Made by a program: the position numbers and the translations under genes
Notes under the pieces: generated by a model
What the model saw: the letters and a program-made list of their open reading frames with translations, nothing else
The model's database searches: none
What the model was told of the DNA's origin: nothing
NCBI RefSeq assembly: GCF_004307425.1
Contig: NZ_SEWZ01000005.1
Location: forward strand, 34,162-98,161
Length of the DNA: 64,000 nt
Origin: Aquirufa antheringensis
Lineage (GTDB): Bacteria > Bacteroidota > Bacteroidia > Cytophagales > Spirosomataceae
Reading direction: 5' to 3'
Part shown: positions 8,316 through 16,973 of the stretch, piece by piece
Layout: each line of letters opens with the position of its first letter
Numbering within the stretch: the stretch's first letter is position 1

Positions 8316-10409
8316 TTTCTTCATACTCAACGCAATCCTCTTCCTTACCTCATCCACCTCCGTCACTCGGACTTGCACTTTTTGGGCCACTTTAACCACT
8401 TCGTTCGGGTCTTTCACAAACTTGTCCGCTAGCTGGCTGACGTGCACTAATCCGTCTTGGTGAACGCCGATATCGACAAAGGCGCCAAAATTCGTAATAT
8501 TCGTCACGATTCCCGGAAGCATCATACCTACCCGAAGATCTTTAATCGAATTTACGCCCTCCGTGAATTCGAAGGCTTCGAATTGCTCGCGAGGATCGCG
8601 TCCTGGCTTTGCTAATTCCTCCATGATATCGGTTAACGTAGGCATACCTACTTCCGTATTCACGTATTGACTCAAGCGAATTTGTTTGCGTAAGGATTCG
8701 TTCGCCAATAGATCAGAAACCTTGCAGTTCAAATCTTTCGCCATCTTCTCCACGATTTCGTAGCGTTCTGGATGCACTGCGCTGGCGTCCAACGGGTTTT
8801 TCGCGTTGCGAATACGCAAGAAAGCGGCGGCTTGTTCGAAAGCTTTTTCGCCTAAACGCGTGACCTTTTTCAAGTCAGAGCGTTTTAAGAATGGGCCGTT
8901 TTTGGTGCGGTAATCGATGATGTTTTGGGCTAATTGAGGTCCTAGGCCAGAAACGTAGGATAGAATCTGTTTAGAGGCCGTGTTTAATTCCACGCCTACC
9001 GAGTTCACGCACGAGATTACGGTATCGTCGAGGGAGGCTTGTAATTTCTTTTGGTCTACATCGTGCTGGTATTGTCCCACACCGATGGATTTAGGATCGA
9101 TCTTTACCAGTTCTGCCAAAGGATCCATCAAACGTCTACCGATCGAAACGGCTCCGCGAACCGTTACATCCTTGTCTGGGAATTCGTCACGCGCCGCTTC
9201 AGATGCAGAATAGATGGACGCTCCACTTTCGTTTACCATGATGATGGTAATCCCTTCAAGCTTAAGTCCACGTACAAAGGATTCGGTCTCACGACCAGCT
9301 GTCCCGTTCCCGATGGCAATCGCTTGCACTTTGTATTGTTTCACCCAGGCTTGGATGGTGTGGGCAGCTTCAGCGGCCTGTCCAGGTCCGGTGTGCGGAT
9401 AAACCGCGGTATTGTCTAAAAGCGTTCCTTGTTCATCCAGGCAAACGACTTTGCAGCCTGTTCTGAAGCCGGGATCGAGGGCTAAGACACGTTTTTGGCC
9501 TAATGGTGCCGCTAATAACAGTTGTCTGATATTTTCTGCGAATACGCGGATAGCTTCCTCGTCTGCGCGTTTCTTCGCCTCAGCTCGCATTTCGGTTTCC
9601 ATCGCTGGCATTAGCAAGCGCTTATAGCCATCTTGGATAGCTAATCCCACTTGTTTCGCGCAGGCATTGTTTCCGGTTAAGAACCGGCGCTCTAATCTAT
9701 TTAATACGTCCTCGTCTGGACCTGTTAAGTTCAGATTTAGAATCCCCTCGTTTTCGCCTCTGAATAAGGCCAAAACCCGGTGAGACGGCGCTTGAGCCAA
9801 GGATTCAGACCAGTCGAAATAATCTTTGTATTTAATGCCCTCCTCTTTTTTGCCTTTCGCAACCGTGGATTTAACAGTCGTCTTGCGGGTAAACAGATTT
9901 CTCGCTTCTTCTCTCGCTTCTGCCGTTTCCATCATCTCTTCCGCTAAAATATCCCGAGCGCCTGCAAGTGCTTCCTCTACGTTGTCTAAGTATTCAGCCG
10001 CTAAGACCTCTGGGTCTTTTAGGCCTTGTAAGCGGATTTGGTTTGCGAGCTCTTGTAAGCCTTTTTCTCGGGCCGCCATCGCGCGTGTTTTGCGCTTGGG
10101 TTTGTAGGGAAGGTAGATGTCTTCTAATTTGGCCAAAGTCTCAGCCCCTCTAACTGCCTTCTCCAGTTCTGGCGTCAATTTATCTAGTTCCTGTAGCGAC
10201 TTCAAGATGGCTTCTCGTCGCTTTTCTAATTCTACGTATTGGTCCCGTAAATCACGAATTGCCGCTACCTGTACTTCGTCTAAACTTCCGGTGGCCTCCT
10301 TGCGGTAACGGGAAATAAAGGGAATCGTGGCGCCCTCGTCTAATAGGGCGATGGTTTTACGAACTTGGTTTTCGGAAATGGAAAGGGAGGTGGCAATTTT
10401 AAGGATCAT
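8313..10409 (-). CDS. tex: Tex-family RNA-binding transcription accessory protein
   Basis: A 698-residue cytoplasmic protein. The N-terminal HTH-like region includes the phrase LLDEGATIPFISRYRKEATG, typical of Tex. A YqgF-like RNase fold follows (VLALDPGFRTGCK), then helix-hairpin-helix repeats (ILSYVSGLGPQLAQNIIDYR). An S1 domain ends the protein (GIVTNITNFGAFVDIGVHQDGLVHVS). Tex binds nucleic acid and influences transcription and RNA turnover. The start is set at the ATG giving MILKIATSLS. The extra 20 residues of the longer frame come from an intergenic repeat. Confidence 0.95.
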   Translation of the reverse strand: MILKIATSLSISENQVRKTIALLDEGATIPFISRYRKEATGSLDEVQVAAIRDLRDQYVELEKRREAILKSLQELDKLTPELEKAVRGAETLAKLEDIYLPYKPKRKTRAMAAREKGLQELANQIRLQGLKDPEVLAAEYLDNVEEALAGARDILAEEMMETAEAREEARNLFTRKTTVKSTVAKGKKEEGIKYKDYFDWSESLAQAPSHRVLALFRGENEGILNLNLTGPDEDVLNRLERRFLTGNNACAKQVGLAIQDGYKRLLMPAMETEMRAEAKKRADEEAIRVFAENIRQLLLAAPLGQKRVLALDPGFRTGCKVVCLDEQGTLLDNTAVYPHTGPGQAAEAAHTIQAWVKQYKVQAIAIGNGTAGRETESFVRGLKLEGITIIMVNESGASIYSASEAARDEFPDKDVTVRGAVSIGRRLMDPLAELVKIDPKSIGVGQYQHDVDQKKLQASLDDTVISCVNSVGVELNTASKQILSYVSGLGPQLAQNIIDYRTKNGPFLKRSDLKKVTRLGEKAFEQAAAFLRIRNAKNPLDASAVHPERYEIVEKMAKDLNCKVSDLLANESLRKQIRLSQYVNTEVGMPTLTDIMEELAKPGRDPREQFEAFEFTEGVNSIKDLRVGMMLPGIVTNITNFGAFVDIGVHQDGLVHVSQLADKFVKDPNEVVKVAQKVQVRVTEVDEVRKRIALSMKK

Positions 10410-10411
10410 CT

Positions 10412-10500
10412 GTAGAGATGGTAAATGGTGAGTGGTAAATGGTAAATGGGGTTCTGTGTAAATTTTCATTTACCATTCACCATCTACCATTCATCATTTT
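10412..10500. repeat. ATGGTAAATGG-word repeats in inverted arrangement
   Basis: About 30 bases of GATGGTAAATGGTGAGTGG-type words (10417-10448) are followed after a short gap by complementary CATTTACCATTCACC words (10469-10498). They can form an imperfect long stem. The repeat lies between the start of tex and the stop of the S24 regulator and so forms the whole 5' leader region of tex. It belongs to the same word family as 15530, 18250, 19490 and 27670. Confidence 0.82.
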
Positions 10501-10501
10501 T

Positions 10502-11200
10502 TTAGTTTTCCGGAAATTCATTATAAAAATACCCCGCGAACTTCCAGATTTCCTGGATTTCAGAGCCCAAAATCGGGTAAGGGTCGTAGGTCTTGTTCGT
10601 GGAGTTCAGGATCAAGACTTTGCGTTCTGCGAGGTGGTTGATGACCTGCTTTAACACGACGCCGTCCTCGCGGGTCACGACGATGCAGATGGTGCCGTCC
10701 TTGATTTGGGTCCAGTCTTCTACGTATTCAGCGAAGACTAAAGAGCCCGGTTGTAGGGGCAACATCGATTCGCCTTTGATGGGGAAAACGCGGTATTTCT
10801 TGTCTTTAGGTAGGAAAGGCACTTGGAACGTAGGGAGATCGCGCACGAAGTCGAGGTCGTCGTAGGAGGCGGTGTATCCTGCCAAAGCTTTGACCGGTAC
10901 CATCTCGATATTCTCTTCATTGTTCGCATCGACCGTCGTAGCTAAAATTCGTAGCTTAGGTTTGTTCGACAGGCCGGGGATTCTTTTGGACAAATCCTCC
11001 TTCAATAATTCATCCACTTCAACCTTAAAAAACTCCGCTAGAGAGATCAAATCCGCATATTTAGGCTCCGCTCTTCCGGACTCATACGAGCCCAAAGTCG
11101 GCTTCTTAATATTCAGTAATTCCGCCAGTTTTTCCTGCGAAGTTTTCTCCGACATCTTGCTGCGTAAAAAACGTAAATTCTGACTAAAAAAAGTGCTCAT
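10502..11200 (-). CDS. LexA/CI-like repressor: XRE helix-turn-helix plus S24 self-cleaving domain
   Basis: A 232-residue protein. Residues 5-65 are an XRE DNA-binding domain (SQEKLAELLNIKKPTLGSYE). Residues about 100-225 are an S24 peptidase domain. The Ala107-Gly108 pair in KALAGY fits the self-cleavage site, Ser145 in KGESM the nucleophile and Lys184 in VVLKQV the general base. Spacing matches LexA and UmuD. It is divergent from dinB-dnaE with a 108-base intergenic region full of palindromes. It is therefore very likely the RecA-triggered repressor of that cassette and of itself. It is not LexA itself, because the DNA-binding domain is XRE-type. Confidence 0.88.
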   Translation of the reverse strand: MSTFFSQNLRFLRSKMSEKTSQEKLAELLNIKKPTLGSYESGRAEPKYADLISLAEFFKVEVDELLKEDLSKRIPGLSNKPKLRILATTVDANNEENIEMVPVKALAGYTASYDDLDFVRDLPTFQVPFLPKDKKYRVFPIKGESMLPLQPGSLVFAEYVEDWTQIKDGTICIVVTREDGVVLKQVINHLAERKVLILNSTNKTYDPYPILGSEIQEIWKFAGYFYNEFPEN

Positions 11201-11232
11201 GCGATTTGCTTATTAAAGGAAAATGAATAAAA

Positions 11233-11290
11233 TTCGTATCTAAAATTTCTTCGTATACTTTTCGAAGTTACGAAAGGTATTCAAAATACC
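11233..11290. promoter_or_regulatory. Candidate operators between the S24 repressor and dinB
   Basis: ATTCGTAT (11232-11239) and CTTCGTAT (11249-11256) are near-identical words 17 bases apart. TTCGTA (11250-11255) pairs with TACGAA (11269-11274), and TTCGAA lies between them at 11261-11266. GGTAT (11276-11280) pairs with ATACC (11286-11290). All lie in the shared promoter region of the repressor and dinB, where a repressor of this type would bind. Confidence 0.5.
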
Positions 11291-11308
11291 CAAATATCTA
11301 CCAATTTT

Positions 11309-12544
11309 ATGCAGGAGCGCGCGATTGTGCACATGGATTTAGACAGTTTCTTTGTCTCGGTAGAGCGACTCCGAGATACCCGACTCGTGGGCCAGCCGGT
11401 CATTGTGGGCGGCGGTTCGGATCGAGGCGTGGTGGCGGCGTGTAGTTATGAGACGCGGGCTTTTGGGGTGCGTTCTGCGATGCCCATGAAGATGGCGCTG
11501 AAATTGTGTCCGGATGCGATTGTGTTAAGGGGTGATTACGAGGCGTATGTGCAGCATTCGGAGATGGTGACCTCGCTGATTATGGAGCGGGCGCCTTTGG
11601 TGGAGAAAGCCTCGATTGATGAGTTTTATTTAGATATGACGGGGATGGAGCGCTTTTTTGGCTCCTATGCTTTTGCCCAGGATTTGCGGGATCGGATTAA
11701 AAAGCAGATTGGATTACAGATGTCGTTTGGTTTATCGGTGAATAAGACGGTGTCCAAAGTCGCGACGAATCACGTCAAGCCCGCCGGGGAGTTTCACGTG
11801 CCAGCAGGGCAGGAGAAAGCCTTTTTAGCGCCGATGACGGTGAACAAGATCCCGATGATCGGTGCCGTCACGGCCCAAACCCTGCGTAATATGGGCATCG
11901 TCCACGTAGGAACGCTTAGTCAAATGCCACAGCGGGTATTAGAGCGAACCTTTGGGAAGTCGGGGACGATGCTTTGGGAAAGAGCTAATGGCATTGATTT
12001 ACGTCCCGTGGTGCCTTATTCCGAGCAGAAGTCCTTGTCTAAAGAGATAACGTTTGAGCAGGATAGCACGGATGTAATTTTATTACGGCGGATTCTGGGT
12101 TCGCTGACCGAGCAGCTGAGCTATGATTTGCGCAAGCTGGGGCAATGTACGTCCTGTATTACGGTGAAGGTGCGTTACTCGAATTTTGACACCCATACCC
12201 GTCAAATCAGTATCCCCGCTTCCGCTAGCGACCACCGCCTGATTCCGGCGGTCTACGAATTGTTCGAGAAGCTGTATGACCGCAGGCTGTTGATTCGGCT
12301 GATCGGGGTGCGATTCTCCAAACTGTTACAAGGGCAGGAGCAACTGAACCTGTTTGATGACGGGGCGAAGCTAGTGCCGCTGTACCAGGCGATGGATTCC
12401 CTGAAGAACCGCTACGGCGAGTTTTCCATCTTGCGTGCGAGCGGATTGATGGGGAGTGCCGAACGGAGGAATCGACTGCCTGCTGCTGTAGTATCTGCTG
12501 GTGCGACACTCGCTGGGGCGTCACACGCAAAAAACGACGAATAG
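11309..12544 (+). CDS. dinB: DNA polymerase IV (Y-family translesion polymerase)
   Basis: A 411-residue Y-family polymerase. Catalytic residues are visible: MDLDSFF at residues 9-15 and SIDEFYLD with Asp104 and Glu105. The steric region CSYETRAFGVRSAMP and the helix-hairpin-helix segment (NKIPMIGAVTAQTLRNMGI) are also present. A beta-clamp-binding-like QEQLNLFDD lies near residue 348. It copies damaged templates at the cost of mutations. The stop (TAG 12542-12544) touches the ATG of dnaE, so the two are translated from one message under the divergent S24 repressor. Confidence 0.93.
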   Translation: MQERAIVHMDLDSFFVSVERLRDTRLVGQPVIVGGGSDRGVVAACSYETRAFGVRSAMPMKMALKLCPDAIVLRGDYEAYVQHSEMVTSLIMERAPLVEKASIDEFYLDMTGMERFFGSYAFAQDLRDRIKKQIGLQMSFGLSVNKTVSKVATNHVKPAGEFHVPAGQEKAFLAPMTVNKIPMIGAVTAQTLRNMGIVHVGTLSQMPQRVLERTFGKSGTMLWERANGIDLRPVVPYSEQKSLSKEITFEQDSTDVILLRRILGSLTEQLSYDLRKLGQCTSCITVKVRYSNFDTHTRQISIPASASDHRLIPAVYELFEKLYDRRLLIRLIGVRFSKLLQGQEQLNLFDDGAKLVPLYQAMDSLKNRYGEFSILRASGLMGSAERRNRLPAAVVSAGATLAGASHAKNDE

Positions 12545-15463
12545 ATGTATTTGAACTGCCATTCTTACTACAGCTTGCGCTATGGTACGCTTTCGCCTGA
12601 GCAATTGGTTCAGGAGGCGAAGGCGCGCGGCATTACGTCGTTAGCCTTAACGGATATACATCGGAGTTCTGGTGTCTTTGATTTCGTGCAGGCGTGTCAG
12701 CAGGAGGGGATTAAGCCCGTGGTGGGGATGGAATTCGAGGCGGGTTATGTGTGTTTAGCGCGGAATGAGCGTGGTTTTTTGCAGATCAATGATTTTGCGA
12801 CGAAGTATTTAGTGTCCAAAGAGCCCTGGCCAGAGCGACCTCCCGTTTCAGACGATGTGTGGACGATTTATCCGCTAGCCATGCGGAAAAAGATCAAGAC
12901 GCTGGCTGGACCGCGGGAGCGCTGGGGCGTGCGGGCGAGTGACCGGAATTTGCTTTGGAAAGAAAAAGACCTGCGTGATTTTGTCTGGTGTCAGCCGTTT
13001 ACCTTTCTGGATCAGCGTGGATTTTCGATGCACCGATTGCTGCGCGCGATCGATTTGAATACCTTATTGAGTAAACTTTCGCCTAAGGACCAGGCGCAGG
13101 CAGACGAACGTTTCTATACTCCTGCTGAAATAGCGGCTTCTTGTGCGGATTATCCGCAGCTATTAGCGGAGGCGGATCAGATTCTAGCCGATTGTAGTTT
13201 TAGCTTTGATTTTAAAAAGCCGAAGAATCGTTCGCTGTTTAGTTCTTCCAAAGAAGACGATTTAGCCCTCCTCACCAAGCTAGCTTACGAGGGTTTGCGG
13301 TATCGTTATCCGCGCGGGGATCGCGAGGCGAAGGCGCGGGTGGAGAAGGAATTGAAGATTATTCACGAGCTGGATTTTAATGCCTATTTCCTGATTACCT
13401 GGGATATCATTCGCTATGCGCGTTCTAGGGGCTATTTTCACGTGGGGCGTGGCTCTGGGGCGAATTCCATTGTGGCCTATTGTATCGGGATTACAGACGT
13501 GGATCCGGTCGAATTAGACCTCTATTTCGAGCGTTTCATCAACAAACACCGGACGAGTCCGCCGGATTTTGATATTGATTTCTCCTGGGATGAGCGCGAT
13601 GACATTATCGATTATATCTTTAAGCGCTATGGGGCGAAGCACGTGTGTCTTCTGGCCACCTATGTGACGTTTCGGGATAAGTCGATTTACCGGGAATTGG
13701 CGAAGGTTTTTGGTCTTCCCAAAGCCGAAATAGACGCCTGGCTCGATCCCGCCACCGCCATGCGGGAGGTGACATCTGAAATACAGGCGCTGATCGTCAA
13801 ATACGGCCAACTCTTGCTCGACTTCCCTAATTACCTCAGCATCCACGCGGGCGGCATCCTGATTTCGGATGCGCCTTTATCCGCTTACACGGCCTTGGAG
13901 GGAATGCCCAAAGGTTTCCCCATCTGCCAGTTCGATATGTACGTGGCGGAGGAGATCGGATTTGCGAAGTTTGATATTTTGTCCCAAAGAGGCCTCGGCC
14001 ACATCAAAGAGTCCGTCGACATCATCCGAGCAAACCGGGGAGTTGATGTCGACGTGCACCGCGTCCAGGACTTTATGAAAGACGAAGGCGTACGAAAACA
14101 GCTGATGCGCCACGAGACGATGGGCTGCTTCTACATCGAATCGCCCGCGATGCGTTCGCTTTTAAAGAAGCTACGTTGCCAAGATTACATTACCCTAGTC
14201 GCCGCATCCTCCATCATTCGCCCCGGCGTTTCCTCATCCGGGATGATGAAGGCCTACATCGAGCGTTTCCACGCCCCGAATTCCTACGAGCCCGTGCACC
14301 CGCTGATGGGGGAGCTGATGAAGGAAACCTATGGCGTGATGGTGTACCAAGAAGATGTGATCAAGGTGGCTCACTATTTTGCCGGTTTGACTTTAGCGGA
14401 GGCCGATGTACTGCGCCGCGGGATGTCGGGTAAATACCGTTCTAGAGCTGAATTTGACCGCATTAGGCAGGCTTTTTTCGAGAATTGTGCCGCCAAAGGC
14501 TATCCAGAAGCCGTTTCACGCGAGGTGTGGAGGCAGATGGAAAGCTTTTCGGGCTATTCCTTTTCGAAAGCGCACTCGGCTTCTTTTGCCGTAGAAAGCT
14601 ACCAAAGTCTCTATCTGAAGACCTATTACCCGCTCGAATTTATGGTGGCGGTGATCAACAATTTTGGTGGATTCTACCGCACCGAATTTTACGTGCATGA
14701 GGCAAGACGCTGTGGAGCAGAGGTGGAGGCACCGGAAATTAATGAGAGCGACTACCTAACCCGAATCGAAGGCAAGCGGATTTATTTGGGCTGGGTACAT
14801 ATCAAAGGCCTGGAGAAGCGGGTCATCCAAGAAATACTCGAGGCGCGGAGGCAGTCTGGGCCTTTCCGTTCTTGGGAGGATTTTGTGCACCGCGTGTCCA
14901 TCGGGCTAGAGCAATCGATTTTGTTGATTCGCATAGGTGCCTTTCGCAACCTAGGTCAGGCCAAAAAGCCCCTATTATGGGAGGCGCACGCGCGTTTTCA
15001 AGGCAAAGTCTCTACGGTGGTCTCGATGGAGATGTTCGAGGAGCTTTCCCCTGACATCGGGGTTTTGCCGCCGCTTATCCACGAACCCGAGGAGGATGCT
15101 TTCGACCAATGGGAAATTCTCGGTTTTCCTCTCTGTTCGCCCTTTTTGTTGCTTGAGGAATTACCAGAGACCTTGTTGAATGCGGATTTGGTATTGCCTA
15201 AAGGCGATATCATCGGCTACCTCGTCACCTTAAAGTCCACCCGAACGAAACAGGGCGAACGAATGTATTTTGGCTACTTTGTGGACCTCCAAGGCGAGTT
15301 CTTTGATACGGTCCATTTCCCCTCCGACCTAAAGAACTATTCTTTCCGGGGCAGTGGAATTTATTGGATGCAGGGCGTGTCGATGGACGATTTTGGCCAT
15401 AGAACCCTGCGCGTGCAACAATTGCGGAAGTTAGCGTGGCGGGTGGATCCGCGGTACGTCTAA
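12545..15463 (+). CDS. DNA polymerase III alpha-type subunit, short (error-prone DnaE2/DnaE-like)
   Basis: A 972-residue C-family polymerase, shorter than the roughly 1,160 residues of replicative DnaE. The PHP domain is at the N-terminus (HSYYSLRYGT, LTDIHRSSG) but is compressed and lacks parts of the usual metal site. The palm has PDFDIDF with Asp341 and Asp343. FHVGRGSGANSIVAYC, YQEDVIKVAHYFAGLT and FSKAHSASFAVESYQ are further family phrases. An OB-fold follows near residue 880. Its coupling to dinB and an S24 repressor points to a second, damage-inducible enzyme rather than the main replicase. The replicative copy should be elsewhere. Confidence 0.9.
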   Translation: MYLNCHSYYSLRYGTLSPEQLVQEAKARGITSLALTDIHRSSGVFDFVQACQQEGIKPVVGMEFEAGYVCLARNERGFLQINDFATKYLVSKEPWPERPPVSDDVWTIYPLAMRKKIKTLAGPRERWGVRASDRNLLWKEKDLRDFVWCQPFTFLDQRGFSMHRLLRAIDLNTLLSKLSPKDQAQADERFYTPAEIAASCADYPQLLAEADQILADCSFSFDFKKPKNRSLFSSSKEDDLALLTKLAYEGLRYRYPRGDREAKARVEKELKIIHELDFNAYFLITWDIIRYARSRGYFHVGRGSGANSIVAYCIGITDVDPVELDLYFERFINKHRTSPPDFDIDFSWDERDDIIDYIFKRYGAKHVCLLATYVTFRDKSIYRELAKVFGLPKAEIDAWLDPATAMREVTSEIQALIVKYGQLLLDFPNYLSIHAGGILISDAPLSAYTALEGMPKGFPICQFDMYVAEEIGFAKFDILSQRGLGHIKESVDIIRANRGVDVDVHRVQDFMKDEGVRKQLMRHETMGCFYIESPAMRSLLKKLRCQDYITLVAASSIIRPGVSSSGMMKAYIERFHAPNSYEPVHPLMGELMKETYGVMVYQEDVIKVAHYFAGLTLAEADVLRRGMSGKYRSRAEFDRIRQAFFENCAAKGYPEAVSREVWRQMESFSGYSFSKAHSASFAVESYQSLYLKTYYPLEFMVAVINNFGGFYRTEFYVHEARRCGAEVEAPEINESDYLTRIEGKRIYLGWVHIKGLEKRVIQEILEARRQSGPFRSWEDFVHRVSIGLEQSILLIRIGAFRNLGQAKKPLLWEAHARFQGKVSTVVSMEMFEELSPDIGVLPPLIHEPEEDAFDQWEILGFPLCSPFLLLEELPETLLNADLVLPKGDIIGYLVTLKSTRTKQGERMYFGYFVDLQGEFFDTVHFPSDLKNYSFRGSGIYWMQGVSMDDFGHRTLRVQQLRKLAWRVDPRYV

Positions 15464-15676
15464 AGCATAGAGCATAAAGCACAAAGAATAAAGAAGATTA
15501 GAGATAAGAGAGTATAGAGAGGAGAGGATGGTAAATGGTAAGTGGTGAATGGTAAATGTTTACTCCGGACTATCGACTAGTGACTCCCGACTAGCGACTA
15601 TCGACTAAGTCCGTAGGACGACTAAACGACGCAGTCGTGACTAAATCGCGCAGCGATGACTGCCGCTTGCGGCGCG
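15464..15676. repeat. Complete composite repeat, all modules in order
   Basis: It starts at the dnaE stop codon. Order: AAAGCATAGAGCATAAAG words (15464-15493), GATTAGAGATAAGAGAGTAT words (15495-15527), ATGGTAAATGG words (15528-15559), TTTACTCCGGAC (15559-15570), GACTA words (15571-15606), then hairpins GTCC-GTA-GGAC, CGAC-GCA-GTCG, ATCGC-GCA-GCGAT and GCCGC-TT-GCGGC up to 15676. The same order, reverse-complemented, occurs at 27585-27741. Confidence 0.88.
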
Positions 15677-15722
15677 TAAACCTTTTTCCCTTATCTTGCG
15701 TTATGCTATAAATAATAATCAC

Positions 15723-16229
15723 ATGAAAAAGATGCTAGGATTAGTACTTTTGTTCGTAAGCCTGCAAGCTTGTGGACAAGAGCCCAAACAAACGCCTAAA
15801 CAAACGATAGCAACTACAGCAACAAAGACGATGGAAAATTTGCCTAAGACGGAAGCCGAATGGAAGGCTAAATTGACAGAAGACGAGTATTATATTTTAC
15901 GCCAAAAAGGTACCGAACGTCCCTATACTGGCAAATTCTTGATGCACACCGAGAAGGGAATGTATACTTGCAGAGGCTGCGGAGCCCCTCTTTTTAGCTC
16001 TGATTCTAAATTCGATTCACATTGCGGCTGGCCTAGTTTTGACAAGGAAGTGAAAGCAGGTGTGATCAAAGAAACCGTAGACAATACCTTAGGCATGCGC
16101 CGCACAGAAATTACCTGTGCAAAATGTGGAGGCCATTTAGGCCACGTTTTTGACGATGGCCCTACGGATACAGGATTACGCTATTGCGTTAATTCGGTGT
16201 CGATAGGGTTTGAAGCGGAAAAGAAATAA
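15723..16229 (+). CDS. msrB: Peptide-methionine (R)-S-oxide reductase, lipoprotein
   Basis: A 168-residue enzyme that reduces methionine-R-sulfoxide in oxidised proteins. A lipoprotein signal ends in LQAC (Cys17), so it is anchored in the periplasm or outer membrane. The two zinc pairs are C-R-G-C and C-A-K-C. The catalytic cysteine is in RYCVNSVSIGF near the C-terminus. ATG 15723 is chosen because it starts the signal peptide. The upstream region is occupied by the composite repeat. Confidence 0.95.
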   Translation: MKKMLGLVLLFVSLQACGQEPKQTPKQTIATTATKTMENLPKTEAEWKAKLTEDEYYILRQKGTERPYTGKFLMHTEKGMYTCRGCGAPLFSSDSKFDSHCGWPSFDKEVKAGVIKETVDNTLGMRRTEITCAKCGGHLGHVFDDGPTDTGLRYCVNSVSIGFEAEKK

Positions 16230-16234
16230 ATTTC

Positions 16235-16324
16235 AAAGAGCAAAGTTCAAAGTTCAGAGTTGGAATCGCCTTTGGCGATACTATTTGAAATACTTAATTT
16301 AAATTCTTTGAACTTTGCTCTTTG
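16235..16324. repeat. CAAAGTTCAAAG-word inverted repeat around an inner hairpin
   Basis: Two perfect 19-base arms, 16235-16253 and 16306-16324, are built from CAAAG and TTCAAAG words. Between them is a small hairpin TCGCC-TTT-GGCGA (16266-16278). It begins five bases after the msrB stop and may serve as terminator. The nested layout matches the one at 26338-26491. Confidence 0.82.
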
Positions 16325-16343
16325 AACTTTGATTACCGATACT

Positions 16344-16910
16344 ATGTCCCCCATCATCCCCTATTTCCAGTCTATTTACCCTCTGAGCGCAGCTTCTCAA
16401 GAGGCATTGGCAGGTATTTGCCGGGAGATTCGTATTGCTAAAAACCAGGATTTGCAATCCATCGGCCAAACCTGCAAGACCCTTTATTTTTTGAAAAAGG
16501 GAATGGCTCGTATTTATTATATCAAAGACGGAACGGATGTGACAGAGGGCTTTTATGGCGAATTCAACTTGATTGCGCGGGCTGAAAGCCTTTTTGCGGG
16601 TAAGCCTAGTCAAAAAGGCATACAGGTTTTGGAGGATTCGGAGCTTTGGTCCATTGATACGTCCGCTTTAACTTCGCTGTACGAGGAGCACCGTGATATA
16701 GAACGCTTGTTCTCGAAATTGTTTGAAAAGGCCTATGTGGAGACTATACAACGGATAGAAAATTTGCAGTTTCATGCGGCAGAGGAACGCTACCATTTAT
16801 TAGAGAAAGAGCAGCCTGAGGTATTAAAGAGGGCTCCATTGAAATTTATTGCTTCTTATCTGGGAATCACGCAGGTAAGTTTGAGTCGCATTCGCGCGAA
16901 GAAATCCTAA
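16344..16910 (+). CDS. Crp/Fnr-family cyclic-nucleotide-binding-domain regulator
   Basis: A 188-residue protein with an N-terminal cupin-like effector domain (about residues 10-120) and a short C-terminal DNA-binding segment ending in SYLGITQVSLSRIRAKK. This is the common Bacteroidota Crp-like type. Its recognition helix lacks the R-E-x-x-x-R pattern of the other Crp/Fnr protein in this window, so it should read a different site. Start ATG 16344; the longer frame begins with TTG in the upstream repeat. The MFS transporter follows 63 bases downstream and may be its target. Confidence 0.85.
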   Translation: MSPIIPYFQSIYPLSAASQEALAGICREIRIAKNQDLQSIGQTCKTLYFLKKGMARIYYIKDGTDVTEGFYGEFNLIARAESLFAGKPSQKGIQVLEDSELWSIDTSALTSLYEEHRDIERLFSKLFEKAYVETIQRIENLQFHAAEERYHLLEKEQPEVLKRAPLKFIASYLGITQVSLSRIRAKKS

Positions 16911-16973
16911 TTTAACATTTGTTAAGTGCTTTTGGCGTTCATCTGAGCACCTTTGTGTCTAAATTTTACGCAA

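Noticed and set aside
10410..10469. N-terminal extension of tex
   Set aside because: The 20 extra residues are encoded by ATGGTAAATGG repeat words; the conserved family start is at 10409.
16915..16948. Crp-type operator before the MFS gene
   Set aside because: AACATTTGTTAAG has a weak symmetry only; no GTGA-N6-TCAC pattern is present.
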